From Chloroflexota bacterium (GTDB taxonomy: Bacteria > Chloroflexota > Anaerolineae > UBA1429), in contig JAAYDC010000013.1 of NCBI GenBank assembly GCA_012729455.1, positions 1 through 64,000 of the forward strand: a stretch of DNA of 64,000 nucleotides. The letters run 5' to 3'. The notes below the pieces were generated by a model. The model did no database searches and had not been told where the DNA came from. It was given only the letters and a program-made list of their open reading frames with translations. A program made the position numbers and the translations under genes. Shown here in pieces: positions 35,938 to 43,774 of this stretch. Numbering within the stretch: position 1 is the stretch's first letter; each line of letters opens with the position of its first letter.

Positions 35938-36020
35938 TGCCGAAGGTGGGATTCGAACCCACAAGGAGCAACCTCCAGTGGTTTTTGAGACCACCGCGTA
36001 TGCCGTTCCGCCACTTCGGC
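35938..36020 (-). tRNA. tRNA-Leu (CAA)
   Basis: An 83-nt class II tRNA on the minus strand: acceptor GCCGAAG/CTTCGGC with discriminator A, anticodon stem GTGGT/ACCAC around the loop CTCAAAA (anticodon CAA, codon TTG), a long variable arm (TGGAGGTTGCTCCT) and T-arm GTGGGTTCGAATCCCAC. CCA is not encoded. Confidence 0.95.
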
Positions 36021-36032
36021 ACGAGCAGTAAG

Positions 36033-36060
36033 AGTATACCCGAATGGGTCTACGCGTCAA
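36033..36060 (-). promoter_or_regulatory. Promoter of tRNA-Leu
   Basis: On the minus strand TTGACG (36060-36055) and TATACT (36038-36033) with 16-bp spacing lie 12 bp before the tRNA 5' end. Confidence 0.8.
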
Positions 36061-36098
36061 CTCACCGCACTGTTCTCCGCCAAGGAGCTTTAGGTTTG

Positions 36099-36683
36099 AT
36101 GAATGAAGCGGCGCTCATCGCGCAAGGCGTACAAGGCAGCGTTGAGGCCTTTAACCAACTGGTGCTGCATTACCAGCAGGCGGCCTACAACGTCGCTTAT
36201 CGTATACTGGGCGATGCCGACGCCGCTACCGATGCCACCCAGGATGCCTTTATCCGCTGTTATAACGCCCTCGACCAGTTCCATGGGCCCACGCTGCGGC
36301 CTTGGCTGTTGCGCATCGTTACCAACTGCTGCTATGACCAGTTGCGCGCACGCTTCCGCCGTCCTGCTACCCCCATCGACGATCTGGTAGAAGACGAAGA
36401 GGCTAGCTACCTCCTGCGCGACGACCAACCCTCCCCTGAGCAGGTTCTCGAACAGAGCGACCTCAACAGCCTGCTTCAGAACGCGCTCGCGCAGCTGCCG
36501 CCCGAGCAGCGTGCCGTGGTAGTGCTGGCGGATATCGAGCAGATGTCGTACGAAGAGATCGCCCTGGTCATGTCGTTGGCGCTGGGGACGGTCAAATCGC
36601 GTCTGAATCGCGCGCGCAGCAAGCTGCGCGACTATATGCTCGCTCACAAGGAACAATTACCCGATCGATACCGTTTATCCTAG
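36099..36683 (+). CDS. ECF RNA polymerase sigma factor
   Basis: A 194-residue sigma-70 family factor of the extracytoplasmic-function type. Region 2 has FNQLVLHYQQAAYNVAYRIL and DATQDAFIRCYNALDQF. Region 4 has LAQLPPEQRAVVVLADIEQM and the helix-turn-helix MSYEEIALVMSLALGTVKSRLN. The start at 36099 follows aaggagctttaggtttg. An anti-sigma factor gene follows after 23 bp, so activity is probably held by that membrane protein until an envelope signal frees it. Confidence 0.93.
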   Translation: MNEAALIAQGVQGSVEAFNQLVLHYQQAAYNVAYRILGDADAATDATQDAFIRCYNALDQFHGPTLRPWLLRIVTNCCYDQLRARFRRPATPIDDLVEDEEASYLLRDDQPSPEQVLEQSDLNSLLQNALAQLPPEQRAVVVLADIEQMSYEEIALVMSLALGTVKSRLNRARSKLRDYMLAHKEQLPDRYRLS

Positions 36684-36706
36684 TAAAGTGAACCGATCGC
36701 ATAGCC

Positions 36707-37471
36707 ATGATCAGCTTGATGAAGCGTCAACACAATAGTCACCAACACACGCGCGATAACCTTTCGGCATTGTTGGATGGCCAGCTCACGACACATGAAG
36801 AGGCTGCGACCCGCGCGCACCTGGCAGGCTGCGCCAAGTGCCGCCTGGAGCTGCAAACGCTCGAACAGATGCGCGCGATCTTGCGCGAGGCGCCGCGCCT
36901 CGATGCTCCGCGCAGCTTTGTGCTGGATGCCTCTGCCGCCGAACAGCGCAGCTGGCTGGTGCGCCAGAGACAGCTCGTCACACGCTTGTATCGCGCCAGT
37001 TCCGTGTTAGCGGCTGCCATCTTGCTTCTGGCAGGGGTAGCCGGCTGGCGCATCAACACCCTGGCAAACGAATCGGCCGGGTTGGTGCCGATGAGCTATG
37101 CTATACCGGCCGAAGACACTTGGGAAGAAGGCACTGCCGACGAGGAAGCACCTGCCATGCGCTCCATGCCGGCCGACGAGCAGGAGGCCTATCCAGCGGC
37201 GGATTTAGCCAAAGAGCCCGCTTCAGACCTCGTCGCCGAAGAGGCTGCATATCCTGCCGCCGCTGACGAAACCGCGGCCACACTAGCAAAGGCATACCCC
37301 AGCGGCGGCGAAGCGCCGTCAGAAGGGTTTGGCGATATACAGCAGACGCGCGAATCGGCTTTGCAGGATCCGCTTGCCCGCACTCTGCTGACGGCGGCAG
37401 CAATCCTGGCGGTTATTGCCGCGCTGCTGCTAGCCGCCGTCTTGTGGCTGCGCGCCCGCCAGCCCGGCTGA
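36707..37471 (+). CDS. Membrane anti-sigma factor with zinc-finger domain
   Basis: A 254-residue protein. Residues 15-70 form a zf-HC2 anti-sigma domain (LSALLDGQLTTHEEAATRAH then LAGCAKCRLELQTLEQM, the HxxxCxxC metal motif). A first membrane helix is at about residues 97-115 (SSVLAAAILLLAGVAGW), followed by an acidic extracytoplasmic segment and a second helix near the C-terminus (LTAAAILAVIAALLLAAVLW). The second helix is unusual, since most ECF anti-sigma factors cross once. The start could be the ATG at 36719, four codons in. It partners the sigma factor directly upstream. Confidence 0.85.
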   Translation: MISLMKRQHNSHQHTRDNLSALLDGQLTTHEEAATRAHLAGCAKCRLELQTLEQMRAILREAPRLDAPRSFVLDASAAEQRSWLVRQRQLVTRLYRASSVLAAAILLLAGVAGWRINTLANESAGLVPMSYAIPAEDTWEEGTADEEAPAMRSMPADEQEAYPAADLAKEPASDLVAEEAAYPAAADETAATLAKAYPSGGEAPSEGFGDIQQTRESALQDPLARTLLTAAAILAVIAALLLAAVLWLRARQPG

Positions 37472-37498
37472 GCAGCCCTCATCCCCCGCATAAAAGCT

Positions 37499-37527
37499 TT
37501 GGCGCTGCCACACAGGCGCGCTATAAT
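37499..37527 (+). promoter_or_regulatory. Promoter of ftsY
   Basis: TTGGCG at 37499-37504 and TATAAT at 37522-37527 with 17-bp spacing, 24 bp before the start codon. Confidence 0.78.
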
Positions 37528-37551
37528 GTGTTTTTCAGAGGTGAACGCCCC

Positions 37552-38466
37552 ATGTTCAGCAGACCCAAACCGATGGATGAACCGCTGGCGAAAACGCGCC
37601 GCGGCTTTTTTAACCGTATCGCCGGACTCTTTCAACAGCCCAAGCTGAGCGAGGAAACCTGGGAAGAGCTCGAAGCGCTGCTGCTGCAGGGCGATGTAGG
37701 CGCCGCTACCACCATACGTCTGATCGAGACCCTGCGCGCCCAGGTAAAGCCCGGGACGCTGCCGGCCGAAGCCCAGCTGATGCTCAAAAGCGAGCTGTAC
37801 AACATCCTCAAGCGCGTACAACGCCCCTACCTGCCCGATGTCAACGATCGCCTGCTGAACGTGGTCTTTATGGTGGGGGTCAACGGCTCGGGCAAGACCA
37901 CCTCGATTGCCAAGCTGGCCAACTATCACAAGGCCAGGGGCGAAACTGTCTTGCTGGCCGCCGCTGATACCTTTCGCGCGGCCGCCATCGACCAGCTCAA
38001 GGTGTGGGGCGAGCGCGTGGACGTAGAGGTGATCGCCCAGCAGCCCGGGGCCGACCCGGGCGCGGTAGTATACGATGCCATCGCGGCGGCACGCTCCCGC
38101 AACACCAGGGTGTTGATTATCGACACAGCTGGCAGGTTGCAGACCAAGTACAACCTGATGCAGGAGCTGCACAAGCTGGTCGAGGTTTCACGCCGGCGGG
38201 TGCATGAAGCCCCCCATGAGACGCTCTTGGTGGTGGACGCGACCACCGGACAGAATGGCCTCAGCCAGGCCAAAGCCTTTGCCGACGCCGTCTCGGTGAC
38301 GGGCGTGGTGTTGGCCAAGCTGGATAGTTCGGCCAAGGGCGGGATCGTCTTCCCGATCGCCGAAGAGTTCAAGCTGCCGGTGCTTTTTGCTGCCACCGGC
38401 GAGCACCTTACAGATTGGTCCGAGTTTGACCCGCAGGCCTTTATCGACGGCCTGTTTGAACACTAG
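37552..38466 (+). CDS. ftsY: Signal recognition particle receptor FtsY
   Basis: A 304-residue SRP-type GTPase that docks ribosome-SRP complexes to the membrane. The N-domain (residues 20-95) includes LSEETWEELEALLLQGDVGA. The GTPase G-domain has GVNGSGKTTSIAKLA (G1), DTFRAAAIDQLKVW (insertion box), LIIDTAGRLQTKYNLMQEL (G3), AKLDSSAKGG (G4/G5) and the closing GEHLTDWSEFDPQAFIDGLF. The acidic A-domain of E. coli is absent, as in many bacteria. prfB follows 26 bp downstream. Confidence 0.97.
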   Translation: MFSRPKPMDEPLAKTRRGFFNRIAGLFQQPKLSEETWEELEALLLQGDVGAATTIRLIETLRAQVKPGTLPAEAQLMLKSELYNILKRVQRPYLPDVNDRLLNVVFMVGVNGSGKTTSIAKLANYHKARGETVLLAAADTFRAAAIDQLKVWGERVDVEVIAQQPGADPGAVVYDAIAAARSRNTRVLIIDTAGRLQTKYNLMQELHKLVEVSRRRVHEAPHETLLVVDATTGQNGLSQAKAFADAVSVTGVVLAKLDSSAKGGIVFPIAEEFKLPVLFAATGEHLTDWSEFDPQAFIDGLFEH

Positions 38467-38492
38467 ACCACGATTTCCACGAGGAGTACACC

Positions 38493-39594
38493 ATGGAAGA
38501 CCTGGAACTGCGCCTGAAAGCGATGCTGAGTGAAGTACGCGACCTTGCGGAGCGTCTTTGACCTCGCGAGCATGCGCGCACAGGCTGCTGAATTACACGA
38601 ACGCTCTGCCGCCCAGGACTTGTGGGAGAACCCCGACCAGGCTCAGAGCCTGATGCAAGAACTTGCGGTATTGCAGGGCGAGGTGGATGCCTGGGACCAA
38701 CTCATCCGCCAGACCGATGAACTGAACGAGCTTTACGAATTGGCCAGCAGCGAGCAGGATGAGGCCATGCTCGCCGACCTTGAGCCCGAGACCGAGGCGG
38801 TTGCTGCCAAACTGGCCGAAATGCGCCTGCGCACGCTGATGTCAGGCCCGCATGATAGTGCCGATGCGATCATGACGATTTATTCCGGCGCGGGCGGCAC
38901 CGAATCGCAGGACTGGGCCTCGATTTTAATGCGCATGTATCTGCGCTGGGCTGAACGGCGCGGCTTTACCACCGAGATACTGGAAGAGACGGAGGGCGAC
39001 CAGGCCGGCATCAAGGAAGTGACCTTTGAAATCCGCGGCAAAAACGTGTATGGCAACCTGCGCTCAGAGCGCGGCGTGCACCGCTTGGTACGTATCTCAC
39101 CCTTTGATAATGCCAAACGCCGCCATACCTCGTTTGCGCTGGTAGAGGTGATCCCCGATGTGACCGATGAGGTCACCGTCGAGCTGAACATGGACGACGT
39201 GCGGGTCGATGTGTTTCACGCCTCGGGCCATGGCGGACAAAATGTGCAGAAAAACTCGACCGCGGTGCGTCTGACACACCTACCCACCGGCATTGTGGTG
39301 AGCTGCCAGAACGAACGCTCGCAGCTGCAGAATCGCGAGCGCGCTATGGCAGTGTTAAAGGCACGTCTTTACAGCCTGGGACTGGCTCGCCAGGAAGAAG
39401 AGCAGGCCAAGCTGCGCGGTGAGTTCATCACACCCGGCTGGGGCAACCAGATCCGGTCGTACGTGCTGCAGCCCTACCGCATGGTCAAGGATCTGCGCAG
39501 CGACTATGAAACCGGCAACACAACCGCCGTTCTGGACGGTGATCTTGACGAAATAATCAGCTCTTATCTACAATATATGGTAGGTAAAAACTAG
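38493..39594 (+). CDS. prfB: Peptide chain release factor 2, with programmed +1 frameshift
   Basis: RF2 ends translation at UGA and UAA. The zero frame starts at 38493 (MEDLELRLKAMLSEVRDLAE) and meets an in-frame TGA at 38559-38561. Shifting +1 at CTT-TGA-C continues DLASMRAQAAELHERS to the stop at 39594, giving about 366 residues. The catalytic GGQ is in ASGHGGQNVQKNST and the SPF stop-codon recognition motif in VRISPFDNAKRRHTSF. An internal GGAG at 38549-38552, three bases before CTT, matches the known frameshift stimulator. This is the classic autoregulation of RF2, not a sequencing error. Confidence 0.97.
38549..38562 (+). promoter_or_regulatory. prfB programmed frameshift site
   Basis: GGAG-cgt-CTT-TGA-C: internal Shine-Dalgarno-like GGAG, a 3-nt spacer, the slippery CTT and the UGA stop followed by C, the weakest termination context. 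All elements match the conserved bacterial prfB site. Confidence 0.95.
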
Positions 39595-39607
39595 AGTTTG
39601 AGGACGC

Positions 39608-39928
39608 ATGATCGATTCTGAAGGCAACCTGTCGTTTACCCCTGAACTGATCACCCTGGTCGAGCAGGTGCTGAGCGCCTATGAGGCTGCCAACGGACCG
39701 CTGGAGAGCGACTTGCAGCGGGGTCTGGCGATCTCGTTCGTACTGGGGTATCTGCACTGCAACCTCGACGCCATCTGGGACGAGCTGGCCACCGCGCCGC
39801 ATTTTGCTGCCCAGCACCCGCGCGAAATGTTTGCCGATTGCCAGGGGCGCACCCCGCACATGACGAGTGAGGACGTAAAACGCCTGCGCAACGTGTTAAT
39901 GCGCTACGGCTGGGTAGAAGAAGACTAA
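39608..39928 (+). CDS. Hypothetical protein
   Basis: A 106-residue acidic protein 13 bp after prfB, with tgagga just before its ATG. It is predicted helical: LITLVEQVLSAYEAANGPLE, GLAISFVLGYLHCNLDAIWD, and a C-terminal SEDVKRLRNVLMRYGWVEED. One Cys-containing stretch (FADCQGRTPHM) is notable but there is no full metal motif. I do not recognise the family. Its stop overlaps the stop of the convergent MBL gene by 4 bp. Transcription with prfB is likely. Confidence 0.75.
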   Translation: MIDSEGNLSFTPELITLVEQVLSAYEAANGPLESDLQRGLAISFVLGYLHCNLDAIWDELATAPHFAAQHPREMFADCQGRTPHMTSEDVKRLRNVLMRYGWVEED

Positions 39929-40767
39929 TCTGCGCTTTCCTCGGTGGTAAAGCGCTGGTAAAGCGAATTCAGGTTGGTCTGGTGGATGCGGCCGACCAGG
40001 CCATCCAGTGGGATGCGCGAAATACCGCAGGCCTCGATATCGACCGAGAGCAGGCTCGCGAGCGACTGTTTGCGTTCGACCAGTTCGCGCACGCGCTCGG
40101 TGATCGTAACTAGATAGCAGATGTTGGTCTCTATGGCTTCATCCACCTCACCGCGTAAGAGCACATCGCCATGCCCCTGCACGATAAAGTTGGGGTTGAG
40201 CTCTTGGATGCTGCGCAACGAGGCTACCAGGCTGGTGATGTCGCCCCCGGAGATGTGCGGAATCGGCATCATCGTATCGCCGGCGATCACCACGCGGTCG
40301 TCCACCGTAAAGGCAATGATGCTGTCGCTGGTATGGCCAGGAGTGTGGATCAGCCGGACGTGGCGCGGGCCGAGATGCAGATGCATTTCGTTGGCAAAGG
40401 TCACCTGCGGCGGGCGCAAGCGTACTTCGGCCAGGTTGGTGTTTTCGCGCTGGGCACGTGCCAGCAATCTCTCACCGCTGCGCAGCAGGATTTCGCGGCA
40501 CAGGTCGTGGCTGATGACCGTCGCGCTCTCGAACAGGTATGAGCCGTAAACATGGTCGGCATGGCAGTGGGTGTTAACGACATAGCGCACTGCATCGGCG
40601 CCCAGTTTGTCCTCAATAAAGCTCAGCATCTGGCGGGTTTCAGCCGGGTATGGCAGTGTGTCGATGACGATGGCGCCCTGGTTGGTGAAGATAACCGCGG
40701 CTGTGACCTGAGCATACATCTCACTGATCACAATAAATATGTCTTCGGCAACTCGATCGAGCCGCAT
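39925..40767 (-). CDS. MBL-fold metallo-hydrolase
   Basis: A 280-residue metallo-beta-lactamase-fold hydrolase; the start at 40767 (MRLDRVAEDIFIVIS) fits the promoter 32 bp upstream. Metal ligands are visible in VVNTHCHADHVYGS (HxHxDH), IHTPGHTSDS, VIAGDTMMP and VQGHGDVLL. The C-terminal 80 residues are helical (TERVRELVERKQSLASLL). The fold covers many substrates, such as thioesters, lactones and quinone-type amides, so no specific reaction can be named. It is divergent from the RpiR regulator. Confidence 0.85.
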   Translation of the reverse strand: MRLDRVAEDIFIVISEMYAQVTAAVIFTNQGAIVIDTLPYPAETRQMLSFIEDKLGADAVRYVVNTHCHADHVYGSYLFESATVISHDLCREILLRSGERLLARAQRENTNLAEVRLRPPQVTFANEMHLHLGPRHVRLIHTPGHTSDSIIAFTVDDRVVIAGDTMMPIPHISGGDITSLVASLRSIQELNPNFIVQGHGDVLLRGEVDEAIETNICYLVTITERVRELVERKQSLASLLSVDIEACGISRIPLDGLVGRIHQTNLNSLYQRFTTEESAD

Positions 40768-40798
40768 TATGCAGGATTCCTTGCAGATTGATGCAATT

Positions 40799-40827
40799 AG
40801 GATAACATATCTGGCAGTCAGCGTCAA
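40799..40827 (-). promoter_or_regulatory. Promoter of the MBL hydrolase gene
   Basis: On the minus strand TTGACG (40827-40822) and TATCCT (40804-40799), spacing 17 bp, lie 32 bp before the start. Confidence 0.7.
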
Positions 40828-40847
40828 GGGTTCTGGCTGGAGGCGGA

Positions 40848-41678
40848 ATGCTGCTGGAAACCATTCGTAACCACTATACCACCCTGAGCAAGAGCCACCG
40901 CAAGTTAGCCGATTATATTATGGCGCATTACCGCCAGACCGCCTTTATGACCTCGGCACAACTGGCCAGTAAAGTAGGCGTCAACTCGGGCACCATCACG
41001 CGCTTTGCACAGTATCTGGGCTACACGGGTTACCCAGAGATGGTCGCCGAGCTGCACGCCCTGGTGCTGACCGAGCTCAAAGGCCAAACGGCGGACTCCT
41101 CCGACGCGGCGCCCGGCCGGCTGCAGCACAGCTTGAGTGCCCTGAGCGAACAGGTGACCCGTATGCCCCAACAGCTCGACCTGGCAGCCGCCGAGAGCTT
41201 GGCAGGGCTTCTTGAGCGCGCTGAACGCGTCATCCTGGTGGGGCAAGGCGCAGCCGCTGAGCTTGCGGCGATCTATGCGCGTCTATCCAAGTCGGTCGGC
41301 AAGCCAGTCATCGCTCCCTCCGGCGACCCGTACGCCATCACTGCCGAAGTGAGCACCTGCAAGCCGGGTGACCTGGTGATCGCACTGGCGCTCTTTGAAG
41401 AAAGCCAGACCACCGCACGAGCACTGCGGCATGCCGCCGAACTGGGTGCGGATACTGCTGCGCTTTGTGCCACACCAACCAGCCCTGCGGCGCTGGCGGC
41501 CGCCCTGCCGATCACCTGGATGGCCGATGAAGACGCACCACTGGCAGCCCTGTGCCAGCTCAGCTGGTTGTTGGCAGGCCTGTTACAGGCATGGCTGGAA
41601 GATGTGAGCCTAGCGGGGGGTGTGGAGGATGGTTTGCGCCAGACCCTCGAGCCCGGAGCGGCCCGGCGGCGCCGATAA
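40848..41678 (+). CDS. RpiR family transcriptional regulator (HTH plus SIS domain)
   Basis: A 276-residue regulator. The N-terminal HTH (residues 1-75) includes SKSHRKLADYIMAHYRQTAF, MTSAQLASKVGVNSGTITRF and AQYLGYTGYPEMVAEL, the RpiR pattern. The C-terminal SIS sugar-phosphate-binding domain (residues 115-250) has RVILVGQGAAAELAAIYARL and DLVIALALFEESQTT. The SIS loop usually rich in Ser/Gly is Gln-Gly-Ala here and the second loop lacks the usual SxSGxT, so ligand binding may be modified. It could control sugar use in the glycosidase genes, but no operator is identified. Confidence 0.87.
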   Translation: MLLETIRNHYTTLSKSHRKLADYIMAHYRQTAFMTSAQLASKVGVNSGTITRFAQYLGYTGYPEMVAELHALVLTELKGQTADSSDAAPGRLQHSLSALSEQVTRMPQQLDLAAAESLAGLLERAERVILVGQGAAAELAAIYARLSKSVGKPVIAPSGDPYAITAEVSTCKPGDLVIALALFEESQTTARALRHAAELGADTAALCATPTSPAALAAALPITWMADEDAPLAALCQLSWLLAGLLQAWLEDVSLAGGVEDGLRQTLEPGAARRRR

Positions 41679-41681
41679 AAA

Positions 41682-41850
41682 GGGACTCCCGCCCTGCCGT
41701 GTGCCGAGTGTCTTGAACCTGCTTTCGCAGGTGGGCACCTTCCTACGGTCAGGCCTCCCAAAAGGGAAGCGAGGCCGTGAATGGATTCCAGCGCCCTAGA
41801 CAGATGTGTTGGCTCAAGACAAGAGCATCACGAACAACGCAGGAGTACGC
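41682..41850 (+). ncRNA. Structured non-coding RNA, 6S-like candidate
   Basis: The gap between convergent rpiR and aspS is highly structured. Outer pairings ACTC/GAGT (41685-41688 with 41843-41846) and CTGC/GCAG (41694-41697 with 41839-41842) close a domain. TGTCTTGA (41709-41716) pairs perfectly with TCAAGACA (41814-41821). Inside lie hairpins ACCTGC-tttc-GCAGGT (41717-41732) and GGCCTC/GAGGCC (41752-41776). A rod of about 165-180 nt with internal bulges fits 6S RNA, the RNA polymerase-binding regulator, but I cannot confirm the family. The strand is assumed. Confidence 0.5.
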
Positions 41851-41857
41851 AACCAGT

Positions 41858-41892
41858 CTAACCGATTTGAAAGGGTTAAGCAAATCAGTTAG
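41858..41892. other. Inverted repeat at the aspS 3' end
   Basis: CTAACCGATTTG (41858-41869) pairs with CAAATCAGTTAG (41881-41892) with one mismatch; the right arm covers the aspS stop codon. There is no clear T-run on either strand, so it is a possible 3'-end or processing hairpin. Confidence 0.5.
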
Positions 41893-43649
41893 TCATTGAT
41901 CGTCAGGTGCAGTTCCTTTAGCTGGCGCGGCGATACTTCAGAGGGCGCGTTGGTCATCAGATCGACGGCACTCTGTGTTTTCGGAAAGGCGATCACCTCG
42001 CGGATATTGGGTTCGTCGGCCATCAGCATCACCAGGCGGTCGACGCCGGGTGCCATTCCGCCATGCGGCGGGGCGCCGTACTCAAAGGCATCGAGCATGT
42101 GCCCAAAACGCTCACGCGTCTCAGCCTCGCTGTAACCCAGTACGCTAAAGATGCGCTGCTGGATATCCGAACGGTGAATACGGATGCTGCCCGAGGCAAG
42201 CTCATAGCCGTTGCACACCAGGTCGTAGGCATCCGACAGGACGTTAGCCGGGTCACTCTCGAGGTGCTCGAGGTCGGCCTGGCGCGGCATGGTAAAGGGA
42301 TGATGCGCCGCATCCCAGCGCTTTTCCTCGGCATTCCACTCAAACATGGGAAAGTCCACCACATAGGCAAAAGCCATCAGATCTGGATCGGCCAGGTTGA
42401 GCGCATCACGGAAATAAAGGCGCAGGGCGCCCAGCGCCTTGCTGGCAGTGAGTTCGCTATCGGCGGCGATGCACACTAGGTCGCCCTGGTTGGCGCCCAT
42501 TGCGCGCACGATCGCCTCCAGCTCGCTTTCGCTTAGGAATTTCACAGCCGGACCCTTGATGCCTTCCGGGCTGAGCGCCAGGGTCGCCAACCCGCCTGCG
42601 CCCTGAGCGCGCGCCATCTCAGCCAGCTGGTCGAGCTCGCGGCGGGTGTAGCCGGCGCATCCCGGCACAGCGATAGCTCGCACCACACCACCTGATTCGA
42701 TCGCCTGGCGAAAGACCTTGAACTCGCTGGCGGCCAGTTGCGGTGTCAGGTCGGTGATCAGCATGCCAAAGCGCAGGTCGGGCTTGTCGGAGCCGTAGCG
42801 CGCTATGGCCTCGGCATAGCTCATGCGCGGGAAGGGTGTGAGCATCTTTTTATGAGGAACCACCGCCGGGATCAGCTCCGTAAAGAGCCCCTCGATCAGG
42901 TCGAGGATATCGTCGCGCGTGATAAAGGCCATCTCCACATCCAGCTGGGTGAACTCGAGCTGGCGGTCACCGCGCTGGTCTTCGTCGCGGAAGCAGCGTG
43001 CGATCTGAAAGTAGCGGTCATAGCCGGCCACCATCAGCAGCTGCTTGAGCTGCTGGGGGCTCTGCGGCAAGGCATAGAACTTGCCGGGATGCACCCGTGA
43101 GGGCACGATATAATCGCGCGCGCCTTCTGGCGTGCTCTTGAACAGGATGGGCGTTTCGATCTCGAGAAAGCCGCGCTGCGAGAGATACTGGCGCATAAAG
43201 AGCACCGTATCGTGGCGCAAGGTCAGATTGCGCTGCATGCGCTCGCGGCGCAGGTCGAGATAGCGGTAACGCAGACGCAGGGATTCGTCGGGCACGATCT
43301 CTTCGTTGATGGCAAAGACGGGCGGCTTGGCTTCATTGAGGATCTCGAGTTCCTGCACAGCCACTTCGACTTCACCCGTGGCCAGCTTGGGGTTGGCCAG
43401 GCCGGGCGGGCGCATGCGCACCAGCCCCACCACGCGGATGACGTACTCGATGCGCAGCTTTCCGGCCAGCTCGTGTACCGCAGCGTTGATATTTGGGTCA
43501 AACACCACCTGGGTCAGGCCCCAGCGATCGCGCAGGTCGACAAAGATCAGGTTGCCGTGATCGCGGCGGCGGTGCACCCAGCCAGCCAAATGGACGACCT
43601 CGCCGCTGGAGGCGGCACGTAATTCACCGCAGGTGTGCGTCTTGAGCAT
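41889..43649 (-). CDS. aspS: Aspartyl-tRNA synthetase
   Basis: A 586-residue bacterial-type class II synthetase. ATG at 43649 is chosen ([20 protein letters not shown]) because gaggt precedes it and the promoter leaves almost no leader for the ATG at 43673. Domains: OB-fold anticodon binding ([20 protein letters not shown]), catalytic core with motif 2 ([20 protein letters not shown]), the bacterial GAD insertion (about 290-420) and motif 3 ([19 protein letters not shown]). Length is normal. It charges tRNA-Asp, and in organisms lacking an asparaginyl enzyme also tRNA-Asn. Confidence 0.97.
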   Translation of the reverse strand: MLKTHTCGELRAASSGEVVHLAGWVHRRRDHGNLIFVDLRDRWGLTQVVFDPNINAAVHELAGKLRIEYVIRVVGLVRMRPPGLANPKLATGEVEVAVQELEILNEAKPPVFAINEEIVPDESLRLRYRYLDLRRERMQRNLTLRHDTVLFMRQYLSQRGFLEIETPILFKSTPEGARDYIVPSRVHPGKFYALPQSPQQLKQLLMVAGYDRYFQIARCFRDEDQRGDRQLEFTQLDVEMAFITRDDILDLIEGLFTELIPAVVPHKKMLTPFPRMSYAEAIARYGSDKPDLRFGMLITDLTPQLAASEFKVFRQAIESGGVVRAIAVPGCAGYTRRELDQLAEMARAQGAGGLATLALSPEGIKGPAVKFLSESELEAIVRAMGANQGDLVCIAADSELTASKALGALRLYFRDALNLADPDLMAFAYVVDFPMFEWNAEEKRWDAAHHPFTMPRQADLEHLESDPANVLSDAYDLVCNGYELASGSIRIHRSDIQQRIFSVLGYSEAETRERFGHMLDAFEYGAPPHGGMAPGVDRLVMLMADEPNIREVIAFPKTQSAVDLMTNAPSEVSPRQLKELHLTIND

Positions 43650-43684
43650 CTTGGTGTACCTCTTCGGAGTCATTGCAATATACT

Positions 43685-43712
43685 ATTATAAGCAGCCCTG
43701 AGGTGCATACAA
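43685..43712 (-). promoter_or_regulatory. Promoter of aspS
   Basis: On the minus strand TTGTAT (43712-43707) and TATAAT (43690-43685) with 16-bp spacing. Transcription would start near 43678. Confidence 0.78.
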
Positions 43713-43719
43713 AACCGGT

Positions 43720-43748
43720 TTGCGAGCCTCCTGCAGCACCTTTATAAT
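43720..43748 (+). promoter_or_regulatory. Promoter of the sulfatase operon
   Basis: TTGCGA at 43720-43725 and TATAAT at 43743-43748 with 17-bp spacing, 26 bp before the start codon; caggag provides the ribosome binding site. Confidence 0.78.
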
Positions 43749-43774
43749 GCCGATATCGCATCAGGAGTTACCGC

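Noticed and set aside
38530..39594. prfB starting at an ATG in the +1 frame (MKYATLRSVFDLAS)
   Set aside because: The upstream zero frame encodes the normal RF2 N-terminus and ends at a complete programmed frameshift site, so the gene starts at 38493.
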